From Clostridia bacterium (GTDB taxonomy: Bacteria > Bacillota > Clostridia > UMGS1840), in assembly GCA_017468465.1 (NCBI GenBank), contig JAFUIN010000025.1, positions 1-64,000 on the forward strand: a stretch of 64,000 nt of DNA, read 5' to 3'. The notes below the pieces were generated by a model. The model saw only the letters and a list, made by a program, of their open reading frames with translations. It ran no database searches and had not been told where the DNA came from. The translations under genes were made by a program, and so were the position numbers. Below are positions 1 to 7,344 of the stretch, piece by piece (position 1 is the first letter of the stretch; each line of letters begins with the position of its first letter).

Positions 1-749
1 GTAGATTATCTCACAAAAACAATAGCAAAAAACAAAGGTGAGGTTACACAATATTATATCGAGAATAATCATGAGGGAATAGTCTCTCGTGAAATATTTG
101 ATATGGTACAGGATGAATTGAAAAGACAAGCTAGTCTATATAGCAGTAAAAATCCAAGCAGATATAGTTCTAAATATGCTCTCACAGGCAAAGTGATTTG
201 CTCAGAATGTGGTGCTAAGTACAGAAGAGTTACGTGGTCAAGGAATGGAAATAAGACAATAGTATGGAGGTGTACCGAACGTTTGAAAAATGGTACTAAA
301 ACTTGCAAGAATTCGCCAACAATCTATGAGGAAGATTTACATAATGCAATCATTGATAGTTTAAAAGAGGTGTTGCCTAAATCAGACGATATAGCTAAAA
401 AGGTTAGCGGTGAGCTTGAGATAGCATTGAATAAACATGATGATAATAATCCGCAGGTCATTCGAAGAAGGATACAATGCCTTGAGAAAGAGACTGAGAT
501 TTTGCGAAACATCTTAAAAGAAGCAGAAGATAAAGAATTTTATGTTGATAAAATATTGAAAATGAAATTTTGAATAACAGACTTGATATAGTTAATAAAC
601 AAAACACATCGAAAAAGATTATTGAGGTAGAAGATTTTATTGCTATAAGCGAATTAAATATGAATAATCATTTTGGAACTTTTATAAAAAACATTGTTAA
701 ATGCATCGAGGTTAATTCTAGTCAACAAATTAAAATTTTGTATTTATGA
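1..749 (+). pseudogene. Large serine recombinase, C-terminal part, frameshifted
   Basis: The reading frame is open from base 1 and lacks its N-terminal catalytic domain because the window begins inside the gene. The visible part contains the end of the recombinase domain (ENNHEGIVSREIFDMVQDEL) and a zinc beta-ribbon with four cysteines (CSEC near 210-221, then Cys at about 271 and 304). A coiled-coil segment follows. The frame stops at 571-573, but the -1 frame from base 558 reads on as typical recombinase tail sequence to a TGA at 747-749. Restoring one G near 558 (TTG AAA to TTG GAA) would join the two, so I infer a single-base deletion. Large serine recombinases mobilise phages and conjugative or cargo elements by site-specific recombination. 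Here the gene is probably a decayed mobility gene at the edge of the island. A sequencing error is the alternative. Confidence 0.85.
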
Positions 750-814
750 TATGAATTCCAAAACTTCTTGTAAATCATACGAAAATGGATAGTATATATT
801 TTTCGCTGTTATCA

Positions 815-843
815 TTGATAAATTAAGAAAAATATGGTATAAT
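815..843 (+). promoter_or_regulatory. Sigma-A-type promoter of the caspase/TIR operon
   Basis: TTGATA at 815-820, a 17-bp spacer and TATAAT at 838-843 lie 35 bp before the caspase gene start at 878. A GAGGAGAGG ribosome binding site sits near 866-874. No other promoter-like sequence was seen between the four genes, which fits a single transcript. Confidence 0.7.
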
Positions 844-877
844 GTAAAAAAAGCTCAAGAAATGCGAGGAGAGGCCA

Positions 878-1846
878 ATGAGAAAAGCTTTAGTTGTAGG
901 AATTGATAATTATTCATCTTGTCCACTAAATTGTTGTTGTAATGATGCAGATGATATGGCAAGGATTTTATCTAATAATGGTGATGGTTCAGCTAATTTT
1001 GTAGTAAAGATAGAAAAAGATGTTAGTAAGAAAGCGGACTTAAGGAGGTTAATCGAAGAGTGTTTCTCAGGAAATTCAGATGTTGCTCTATTTTATTTCT
1101 CAGGACATGGGCATATAGATGCGGTGGGAGGATATCTTGTAACGCCTGATTATAGTAAATATGATTGTGGAGTATCGTTGCAGGATATATTGACTATTGC
1201 GAATAATTCAAAATGCAGAAATAAGATTATCATTTTAGATAGTTGCTATTCAGGATTTATGGGGGATATCAATACAAGCGGTCAAAGCACAACTATAATT
1301 AATGAAGGTGTAACTATATTAACAGCAAGTCGTTCGACTGAAACATCTATAGAGGTCAATGGGCATGGCTTATTTACGTCATTGTTGATAGAAGCTATGG
1401 AAGGTGGAGCAGCTGATATTACTGGGCATATAACTCCTGGTGGAATATATGCATACATAGATAAAGCATTAGGGCCGTGGGAACAAAGACCTGTATTCAA
1501 AACAAATGTTACTAGATTTACATCATTGCGTAATGTAGTTCCAAGAGTAGATATGGCTGTTATCCGAAAAATATGCGACTATTTCAATAGGGAGGATGAA
1601 AGATTGCCGCTTAATCCTTCTTTTGAACCAACTAATACTCCAAATGTAAAGCATGAAATTTTAGAACCTTACGCAGATGAAAATAATGTGCGAATATTTT
1701 CGGATTTGCAAAAATTAGAAGGAATAGGTTTAGTTGCTCCGGTTGAAGAAGAGCATATGTATTTTGCAGCAATGAATTCTAAATCATGTGAATTAACATC
1801 GATTGGGAAACAATATTGGCGATTAGTTAGTAAGAATTTAATATAA
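878..1846 (+). CDS. Caspase-like (peptidase C14) protease, defence operon gene 1
   Basis: This 322-residue protein is a bacterial caspase homolog. The fold begins with ALVVGIDNY at residues 4-12. The catalytic dyad is visible as His77 in YFSGHGH and Cys123 in ILDSCYSG. Residues 1 to about 215 form the protease domain. The last ~100 residues form a separate domain ending in SCELTSIGKQYWRLV, which looks like a small winged-helix or effector-associated module. There is no signal peptide or membrane segment, so it should act in the cytoplasm. The gene is first in an operon with two TIR proteins and a DUF4062 protein. By analogy with TIR-caspase defence systems I infer that the protease is the killing effector, switched on by a nucleotide signal made by a TIR. 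Its substrate is unknown. The ATG at 878 is supported by the ribosome binding site GAGGAGAGG. Confidence 0.88.
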   Translation: MRKALVVGIDNYSSCPLNCCCNDADDMARILSNNGDGSANFVVKIEKDVSKKADLRRLIEECFSGNSDVALFYFSGHGHIDAVGGYLVTPDYSKYDCGVSLQDILTIANNSKCRNKIIILDSCYSGFMGDINTSGQSTTIINEGVTILTASRSTETSIEVNGHGLFTSLLIEAMEGGAADITGHITPGGIYAYIDKALGPWEQRPVFKTNVTRFTSLRNVVPRVDMAVIRKICDYFNREDERLPLNPSFEPTNTPNVKHEILEPYADENNVRIFSDLQKLEGIGLVAPVEEEHMYFAAMNSKSCELTSIGKQYWRLVSKNLI

Positions 1847-1858
1847 AGGAATTGTGCT

Positions 1859-2248
1859 ATGGCAAAGAAAAGAAGTTTTATAAGTTTTGATTATGATAAT
1901 GATAGTGATTTGAAAGAGTTATTAGTAGGACAAGCAAGGAATTCAGACTCCCCATTTTCAATAACCGATATGTCAATTAAACATAAAATAGAAAAAGATT
2001 GGAAAGATAATGCTAGAAAAAGAATAAAAGGCTGTGATGTTGTTATTGTTATATGTGGAACGAAGACTCATTTAGCAACAGGAGTAAGCACCGAAATTAA
2101 AATAGCACAGGAAGAGGGAATACCATATTTTTTGCTTTGTGGAAGAAAAGATAAGAAATGTACTAAACCTAAAGAGGTAAAAAAAGATGACAAAATGTAT
2201 AGGTGGACATGGAATAATTTAAAACTACTTATAGGGGGGTCACGATGA
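1859..2248 (+). CDS. ThsB-type TIR-like protein (MTH538/DUF1863 family)
   Basis: This 129-residue protein matches the single-domain TIR-like family that contains ThsB of Thoeris. It has the N-terminal strand motif KRSFISFDYDND (4-15). It also has the family signature DVVIVICGTKTHLATGV (60-76), followed by STEIKIAQEEGIPYFLL, where Glu79 is in the position of the usual catalytic glutamate, and a C-terminal YRWTWNNLK segment. Family members make cyclic ADP-ribose isomers from NAD+ on infection. That activity here is inferred from family and context. The gene starts 12 bp after the caspase gene and its stop overlaps the start of the next TIR gene as ATGA, so translation is probably coupled. Confidence 0.88.
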   Translation: MAKKRSFISFDYDNDSDLKELLVGQARNSDSPFSITDMSIKHKIEKDWKDNARKRIKGCDVVIVICGTKTHLATGVSTEIKIAQEEGIPYFLLCGRKDKKCTKPKEVKKDDKMYRWTWNNLKLLIGGSR

Positions 2249-2709
2249 AAATTTTTGTTTCGCATAAAAGAGAAGATGCAATAATTGCAAATGCTATAGC
2301 TAATGAATTAAAACGTTTAGGAATTAGCTGCTATCTTGATTTGTTGGATGCGGGCATGGTACTTAATGGTAAAGCCCTTACAGAACATATAAAACGCAAT
2401 TTGAATAATTGCACTGATATTATAGTTGTAATGTCTGAAAGCACTAGATATTCACAATGGGTTCCTTTTGAGGTTGGTATGTCTGCACAGAAAGATATGC
2501 CAACAGCTACATATCTAAAGGAGGATGTGGATTTACCAAGTTTTTTAAGCTATTGGCCCCGGTTGAAAAAACTTTCAGATATTCAGAAGTACGTATCAGC
2601 ACGCAATGAAGTAAAAAGAGAGTATATACATAAATCCATATTTGAAAATGCTTCAGTAACTAGATCGCAAACTGACAGATTTTATGAGGTTTTGAAACAA
2701 AAACTGTAA
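2245..2709 (+). CDS. TIR domain protein, second TIR of the operon
   Basis: This is a 154-residue single-domain TIR protein of a different subfamily from its upstream neighbour. Visible features are the first strand MKIFVSHKREDA, the helix ELKRLGISCYLD (21-32), an ADVIVV-like strand (TDIIVVMSEST, 57-67) and the WVPFEVG motif with Glu76 in the catalytic position. TIR domains in bacterial defence either destroy NAD+ or make ADP-ribose-type messengers. Which of these this one does cannot be read from the sequence. Its ATG overlaps the stop of the ThsB-like gene (ATGA), with the ribosome binding site AGGGGGG inside that gene. Two different TIRs in one coupled pair are unusual. Confidence 0.85.
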   Translation: MKIFVSHKREDAIIANAIANELKRLGISCYLDLLDAGMVLNGKALTEHIKRNLNNCTDIIVVMSESTRYSQWVPFEVGMSAQKDMPTATYLKEDVDLPSFLSYWPRLKKLSDIQKYVSARNEVKREYIHKSIFENASVTRSQTDRFYEVLKQKL

Positions 2710-2724
2710 AGAGGGGAAGATAAA

Positions 2725-3678
2725 GTGGGTTTTAAAGCAAGGGTATATAAAATTTTTATTTCTTCTCCTAGTGATGTTTTGGAGGAAAGAGCTGCAATAA
2801 GAAGACAAATAGACAAATGGAATGCTATACATTCGGAAAAAGAGAATATAATTTTGTTACCGGTTAGTTGGGAAACGCATTCGGTTGCGCAAGCAGAAAC
2901 ACATCCGCAAAATTACATTAATGAAGCTATTTTATCAAATTGTGATTTGCTTATGGGCGTTTTTTGGTGTAGGGTTGGAACTCCTACACCAAGGGAAAAT
3001 AGTGGTACGATTGATGAAATCAAGACACATATTCGAAGAAAAAAACCAGCAATGATATTTTTTTCCAATCGAGAAAGACCTCGTAATTCTGATTTGGCTC
3101 AAATAAATGAAATTGAAATATTCAAAAATGAATTTAGGGACAGGTGTTATTATGTGGAATATAGCAATATAATTGAATTTGAAAGTGTTGTGTACAAACA
3201 GATAGAGTTGTTTGTGAATTCTGGCAAATTACATGTTTATTATGATTCTGATGTCACTTCCATGATTGAAAGTGATTCGAAATTAGCAAAACAAATATCA
3301 GAGAGATTTCCTATAGTAGCTAAGAGAGTGTTGAGTAAAATCATAGATGAAAAGCATGATGAATGTGTTTGGGATGCGATAATAAAAAAATTAGAAAAAA
3401 GTCCGGCTGATTTGAGGGATGCGTTGTACTTTATGACAGACAGAGGGGCTTTTTTACATCCTGCTTTTGAAAAAGGCTATATAACATTAGCAAAATGTTC
3501 GGAGGTGGATTATTTTAGTTTGCTGACATATGTTTATACTGTGAATTCATTCACATTTAAACATATGTATACTAATAGTCCTCTATCTGACGTGGCATTA
3601 TCCAATCAAATAAAAGCAATGATAGATAAAGATGAATATATTGAACATAAAATTAGAGAAACATCACTGTTAGATTGA
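2725..3678 (+). CDS. DUF4062 domain protein, defence operon gene 4
   Basis: The 317-residue protein begins with a DUF4062 domain, a TIR/nucleoside-deoxyribosyltransferase-like Rossmann fold common in bacterial conflict systems. Diagnostic motifs are KIFISSPSDVLEER (9-22), VSWETHSVAQ (47-56), CDLLMGVFWCRVGTPT (73-88) and SGTIDEI (93-99). After about residue 165 comes an alpha-helical region without recognised motifs. It contains two segments rich in charged residues and aromatics, possibly a sensing or partner-binding domain. The start is a GTG at 2725 placed 5 bases after a GAGGGGAAG ribosome binding site, and the gap to the second TIR gene is 15 bp. The function in this operon is unknown. 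It could modify or degrade the nucleotide signal, or act as a second effector. Confidence 0.8.
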   Translation: MGFKARVYKIFISSPSDVLEERAAIRRQIDKWNAIHSEKENIILLPVSWETHSVAQAETHPQNYINEAILSNCDLLMGVFWCRVGTPTPRENSGTIDEIKTHIRRKKPAMIFFSNRERPRNSDLAQINEIEIFKNEFRDRCYYVEYSNIIEFESVVYKQIELFVNSGKLHVYYDSDVTSMIESDSKLAKQISERFPIVAKRVLSKIIDEKHDECVWDAIIKKLEKSPADLRDALYFMTDRGAFLHPAFEKGYITLAKCSEVDYFSLLTYVYTVNSFTFKHMYTNSPLSDVALSNQIKAMIDKDEYIEHKIRETSLLD

Positions 3679-3923
3679 TTTTAGTTTTAACTGAAAACAT
3701 TTTGTCATATAAATCATTTTTTGTGCATTTATCGGTCACTAATACTGAAAAGTCTTAAGGGGTTGATTTCCAAGAGCGAAGTGATAGAAACATCTCTTTC
3801 ACGTTGTTTAATAATTTTCTCTTTTTCTTGTTATAAATATGATTTTTTCATACAAAAAGAAATCTCCCTTAAAATTAGAATGATTTCTATTGTACCATAA
3901 ATCGAAAAAAAAGACAAAAGGTT
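3679..3923. other. AT-rich gap after the defence operon
   Basis: This stretch of about 245 bp between the DUF4062 gene and the next promoter is very AT-rich. I see no open frame with a ribosome binding site, no convincing terminator and no repeat. A weak imperfect inverted repeat lies at about 3860-3888 (GAAATC ... GATTTC). Confidence 0.5.
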
Positions 3924-3952
3924 TTGAAATTTATAAATAAATATGTTATAAT
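3924..3952 (+). promoter_or_regulatory. Promoter of the ADP-ribosyltransferase-like gene pair
   Basis: TTGAAA at 3924-3929 and TATAAT at 3947-3952 are separated by 17 bp and lie 44 bp before the gene at 3997. The pair is therefore probably transcribed independently of the caspase operon. Confidence 0.65.
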
Positions 3953-3996
3953 AAAAGAGAAATAGATGCTTGGGGTACAAGTGAGGGAGTGATAGT

Positions 3997-4566
3997 ATGA
4001 AAATAAAAGGATTTCACGGGACAGATAAAGCTGTGGCGGAAGATTTGTTACATAATAAGTTTTCCTGTAAGTCAAATGATGAGCATTGGTTAGGAAATGG
4101 AATTTATTTTTTTGTAGATAAATCATTAGCTGAATGGTGGACAACGAAACCAAGCAAAAAGTATGGGACGAAGATTGATAATCGAGCTATTTTAGAATGC
4201 GATATAGAAATTGATGAGTCACGAGTTTTGAATTTATGCTCTCTAGAAGGTTATAAAAAATATGCCGATTTGTTCAATCACTTTTTTAGCAATGTGTTTT
4301 ATGAGAATAGGCCAGATGAATTGTTAGATTTTAAAAAAATAAGAGCTTTGTTCTTTAATCACTTGTTTTTGTGTAAAAAAATAGATATGGTTATTGCACC
4401 ATTTATTGAACCAGAGCAACCATATTTACCGCATTTTGATAATGAAAATTATTTTAAAGAAATGCATATAATGTATACAGAAATACAAATTTGTTTGCAT
4501 GAAAAATATCAGGATGTTATAAAAACAAAAAGTTTGATTGAGGTGGTGAATAATAATGAGAAATAA
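3997..4566 (+). CDS. Putative ADP-ribosyltransferase-fold toxin
   Basis: I do not recognise this 189-residue protein as a named family. Its N-terminus reads GFHGTDK (5-11), followed by WLGNGIYFF (31-39) and then AEWW. A His-Gly-Thr strand followed ~25 residues later by Gly-x-Gly-x-Tyr-Phe is the pattern of the H and Y of the H-Y-E triad in PARP/diphtheria-type ADP-ribosyltransferase folds. The rest is rich in aromatics with no membrane segment. The gene overlaps the following small gene by 11 bp, as in toxin-antitoxin or effector-immunity pairs, and sits directly behind a defence operon. I infer an NAD+-using toxin or anti-phage effector. The alternative is another DUF with a RES- or PARP-like fold. 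The ATG follows a GAGGGAG ribosome binding site. Confidence 0.55.
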   Translation: MKIKGFHGTDKAVAEDLLHNKFSCKSNDEHWLGNGIYFFVDKSLAEWWTTKPSKKYGTKIDNRAILECDIEIDESRVLNLCSLEGYKKYADLFNHFFSNVFYENRPDELLDFKKIRALFFNHLFLCKKIDMVIAPFIEPEQPYLPHFDNENYFKEMHIMYTEIQICLHEKYQDVIKTKSLIEVVNNNEK

Positions 4567-4849
4567 TGAGGAAATTAAAGCATATTTAGAAGCTTGTGAA
4601 TTAATGGGGATAAAAACGCACCGGGCTTCATCAGAAGAAAAAAGAAATGGAATAGTAATTTTAGATGAGAATGGAAAAAAACATATAGTTGATAGGAATA
4701 TGAAAAAAATAATAAATCACACTAAATTAGGAGTTAGACGCGGAACGGCAATTGGAGGAGTAATGAATGGATTTCATAAGATTTCCGCAAGAAAGAGGCG
4801 AGGACCTGTAGTACAAATTCAAACGAAGAAAACTGAAAAGCAAAGATAG
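4556..4849 (+). CDS. Small basic protein paired with the ADP-ribosyltransferase-like gene
   Basis: This 97-residue protein has no family that I recognise. Its N-terminal half is acidic and helical (EEIKAYLEACELMG). Its C-terminal half is strongly basic (RRGTAIGGVMNGFHKISARKRRGP, given here only as position about 60-83), as in nucleic-acid-binding or toxin-neutralising tails. It overlaps the upstream gene by 11 bp with the start ATG inside a AATAATGAGAAATAATGAG stretch, which implies translational coupling. The most economical role is antitoxin, immunity or substrate-adaptor protein for the upstream protein, but this is inference from position. Confidence 0.6.
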   Translation: MRNNEEIKAYLEACELMGIKTHRASSEEKRNGIVILDENGKKHIVDRNMKKIINHTKLGVRRGTAIGGVMNGFHKISARKRRGPVVQIQTKKTEKQR

Positions 4850-4896
4850 AGTTGTTTTGTAAAAATAACTGCATCTATTATGAACGTGAAAGCCAG

Positions 4897-4926
4897 AAAA
4901 AAGCACTTCTCCGGAAGTGCTTTTTT
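4897..4926 (+). terminator. Rho-independent terminator, left flank copy
   Basis: A GCACTTC/GAAGTGC stem with a TCCG loop is extended by AAAAAA/TTTTTT and ends in a T run. It lies ~48 bp after the small basic gene and should end that transcript. A very similar hairpin lies at 5144-5173. Confidence 0.8.
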
Positions 4927-4929
4927 CAA

Positions 4930-5109
4930 CGATATAAATTTCTGACGGAATTTGCGATATGTACTTCGTACGCGATATATCTTCGATGCGATATGTCCCT
5001 TCGGGACGAGAAAAGGAATTTATATCATATCGCAATCGAACGAAGTGAGATTATATCGAATTTGCGAAAGCAAATATATCGCACGAGCGTAAGCGAGTAT
5101 ATCGCTTAA
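4930..5109. repeat. Structured dispersed repeat element, copy 1
   Basis: The left half repeats GCGATAT at intervals. Each copy is followed by a small perfect hairpin (GTACTTCGTAC, ATCTTCGAT, GTCCCTTCGGGAC). The right half carries the complementary ATATCGC units with further hairpins (ATTTGCGAAAGCAAAT, CGAGCGTAAGCGAG). The two halves can pair over the whole ~170 bp. A diverged second copy is at about 14067-14217. An open frame crosses this element, but it has no ribosome binding site or protein-like composition and I do not call it a gene. The element looks like a palindromic miniature or REP-type repeat. Confidence 0.75.
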
Positions 5110-5143
5110 AAACTCTTTGCATCCATTTTGCACATCAAAGCTC

Positions 5144-5173
5144 AAAAAAGCACTTCTTCGGAAGTGTTTTTTT
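5144..5173 (+). terminator. Terminator-like hairpin, right flank copy
   Basis: GCACTTC/GAAGTGT closes on a TTCG tetraloop, with A and T runs on either side. About 58 bp around it (5118-5175) align with 4870-4927 around the first hairpin. The two hairpins are therefore diverged direct repeats bracketing the structured element. Confidence 0.7.
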
Positions 5174-5187
5174 CATGCCTCTTTTTA

Positions 5188-5216
5188 TTGACATTTTTTT
5201 CGTGGTTTGTTATAAT
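5188..5216 (+). promoter_or_regulatory. Promoter of the PHP phosphatase-M20-Nif3 operon
   Basis: A consensus TTGACA at 5188-5193 and TATAAT at 5211-5216 with a 17-bp spacer precede the gene at 5246. An AAGGAGA ribosome binding site follows near 5232. Confidence 0.85.
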
Positions 5217-5245
5217 AATGAGAAAGAAAACAAGGAGATTTTCCA

Positions 5246-6049
5246 ATGATTAGTAATTTTCATACTCATACCGTTCTGTGTGACGGAAAAAGCAGTCCGG
5301 AAGAGGTGGTATTATCCGCCATTGAAAAAGGTTTTTCCTCTCTTGGCTTTTCAGGACATGCACCTACCGATTTTGACCAAAGCTACTGCTTAAAAGACCT
5401 TGACGCCTACATTGCCGAAATCAGTGCTTTGAAAGAAAAATATAAAAAAGACATTCAGATTTATGTGGGCATCGAAGAGGATGCTTACCAGTGGACTGAC
5501 CGAAGCAAATTTGACTATCTGTTAGGCTCTTCCCATTATCTGAAAACGGGTGACACCTACCATCAGCTGGATTGCGGCACAGAAAAGCTTCAAAAATGTC
5601 TGGACGCCTTCTCAGGTGACCCTTTGAAGCTGGCAGAAGCATATTACAGCCAGTTTACCGCCTACATCAAAGAAAGAAAGCCGGATATTGTGGGTCATTT
5701 TGATTTGATTACCAAATATGAAGAATCCGAAACCCATTGGTTCTTATCCAATCCCGATTATCACAAATTAGCCCAGAAATATATGAAGCTTGCGGCAGAA
5801 AACGATGTGATTTTTGAGCTGAATACCGGTGGCATTGCAAGAGGTATCCGAAGCACGCCCTATCCTTACGAAAATCTTCTGCACATCTTAAAAGAAGCAA
5901 ATGCAAAAATCATCTTAAATTCCGACAGCCATCACAAAGATACCATTGACTGCTGGTTTTCGGAAGCAAAAAAATACTTAAAAGACATCGGATTCCAGTC
6001 TCTTTATACCTTATATAATAATGAGTTTCAAAAAGTAAGTATTTCCTGA
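5246..6049 (+). CDS. PHP-domain histidinol-phosphatase family protein (HisJ/HisK type)
   Basis: The 267-residue protein is a metal-dependent PHP phosphoesterase. Metal-ligand motifs are visible in the family order: NFHTHT (4-9), GFSGHAP (34-40), GIEEDAY (85-91), VGHFDLI (150-156), and SDSHH near residue 227. Length and motif order match Bacillus-type histidinol-phosphatase, which removes phosphate from L-histidinol phosphate in histidine synthesis. No other histidine-synthesis gene is nearby, so a related sugar- or nucleotide-phosphatase role is possible. The gene heads an operon with an M20 peptidase 13 bp downstream. Confidence 0.8.
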   Translation: MISNFHTHTVLCDGKSSPEEVVLSAIEKGFSSLGFSGHAPTDFDQSYCLKDLDAYIAEISALKEKYKKDIQIYVGIEEDAYQWTDRSKFDYLLGSSHYLKTGDTYHQLDCGTEKLQKCLDAFSGDPLKLAEAYYSQFTAYIKERKPDIVGHFDLITKYEESETHWFLSNPDYHKLAQKYMKLAAENDVIFELNTGGIARGIRSTPYPYENLLHILKEANAKIILNSDSHHKDTIDCWFSEAKKYLKDIGFQSLYTLYNNEFQKVSIS

Positions 6050-6062
6050 AGGAGGACTGAAT

Positions 6063-7322
6063 ATGGACTTACAAACAATCTGCAGCCTGATTGAAAAACA
6101 TCAGGACGAATTATACCAAATGGTTTCTGACCTGGTTAAAATCAATTCCGAAAATTACGGAAACGGTGGAAACGAGGAAGAATGTGCCCGCTATGTGCAT
6201 AAGCTTTGTCAGGAGGCAGGCTTTGAAAGTGAGCTTTACTCTCCGTTGGATATCGAGGGCTTTTCCTCTCATCCTGATTATTTGCCGGGAAGAAATTTAG
6301 AAACCCGCTATAACGTAACTGCCTGCTGGAAGGGCGAAACCGACGAAAACGAAGTGATGCTGATGGCACATACCGATACCGTTGTGTTTGGTGACCTTGC
6401 CAACTGGGAACGCCACCCCCTCTCCGGTGATATTGAAAACGGAAACATATACGGCAGAGGTGCAACCGATGACAAGTACGGCATAGCGCTTTCCATCTTT
6501 TTGATGAAGCTCTTAAAAGATGCCGGCTTTACTCCCAAGAAAAACCTGCTGTTTTCCGCATATTCCGATGAAGAATTGGGCGGTTCTCACGGCGCAATGG
6601 CTGCAGTGATGAAATATCCCGTCAAACGAATCGTGAATATTGACGGCGGTGCCGAAATGCTGGTGCATTGTGCTTCCGGGGGTCAGGTCATGGTTTACCG
6701 TTTCCACACCAAAAATACGGTAGACAGTGCAGAAGTCACTGCACTGGGCTTCCCCATTGTGCTGGAAGAAATGAAAAAATTCGGCAAAAACCGCAGAGAA
6801 GAATTGGAGCAAAACCCCTACTATCAAGGCACCTTTGTTCCCGAAACCTCCCTGCGATACAACGAAATCCGTGCCGGAGACAACGATGCCGACAAAGATA
6901 TCGGCATCTTAAAATTCACCTTCTATACCGATAAAACCAAAGAAGAAATTGAGAAAGAATTAAAGGTTCTGGAGCAGTCCATTTCTGAAAAACTGGCTCC
7001 CTTGGGACTGGTTGGCGACGGATTTATTCCCGATTCCCGCTTCTTCCACTACGGTGTATGTCCGCCGGATTGTGAAGACATAAAGCTGATGGTGGAAGCT
7101 GCCAAGGAAGCTGCCAATATGGATATGCAGGTTTGTGCCGGCTGTCTGTCGGATATGTCTGTGCTCATTAAATACGGAAGCCCATACACCATGACCATCG
7201 GCGCATGCCGAATGTTCCACGAGGTAGGCGGTGCACATCAGCCCAATGAATTTATCGAATGCTCCAAATTGTTGGATCTGACCAAATCAGTTGCCGGATA
7301 TCTCTTAAAGGTATTGGGTTAA
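6063..7322 (+). CDS. M20 family metallopeptidase/deacylase
   Basis: This 419-residue protein belongs to the M20 zinc peptidases, which include dipeptidases, acetylornithine deacetylase and succinyl-diaminopimelate desuccinylase. Zinc and catalytic motifs are MLMAHTDTVVFG (first His and Asp), GRGATDDKYG (bridging Asp), SAYSDEELGG (catalytic Glu pair) and NIDGGAE. A dimerisation-type lid domain occupies about residues 200-320. It is cytoplasmic. The length and lid are closest to PepV/CndA-like dipeptidases, but I cannot fix the substrate. It starts 13 bp after the PHP gene with GGAGGA as ribosome binding site. Confidence 0.85.
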   Translation: MDLQTICSLIEKHQDELYQMVSDLVKINSENYGNGGNEEECARYVHKLCQEAGFESELYSPLDIEGFSSHPDYLPGRNLETRYNVTACWKGETDENEVMLMAHTDTVVFGDLANWERHPLSGDIENGNIYGRGATDDKYGIALSIFLMKLLKDAGFTPKKNLLFSAYSDEELGGSHGAMAAVMKYPVKRIVNIDGGAEMLVHCASGGQVMVYRFHTKNTVDSAEVTALGFPIVLEEMKKFGKNRREELEQNPYYQGTFVPETSLRYNEIRAGDNDADKDIGILKFTFYTDKTKEEIEKELKVLEQSISEKLAPLGLVGDGFIPDSRFFHYGVCPPDCEDIKLMVEAAKEAANMDMQVCAGCLSDMSVLIKYGSPYTMTIGACRMFHEVGGAHQPNEFIECSKLLDLTKSVAGYLLKVLG

Positions 7323-7344
7323 CTTTAGAAAAAGGAGAACCGTG

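Noticed and set aside
1-749. attR or attL site of the serine recombinase element
   Set aside because: No short direct repeat with a matching partner could be identified inside the window; the other end is outside it.
4852-5109. Open frame of 85 codons across the repeat element
   Set aside because: It runs through the palindromic GCGATAT element, has no ribosome binding site and a repeat-driven composition.
4930-5109. CRISPR array
   Set aside because: The GCGATAT units are only 7 bp, spacers are tiny palindromes of unequal length, and no cas genes are present.
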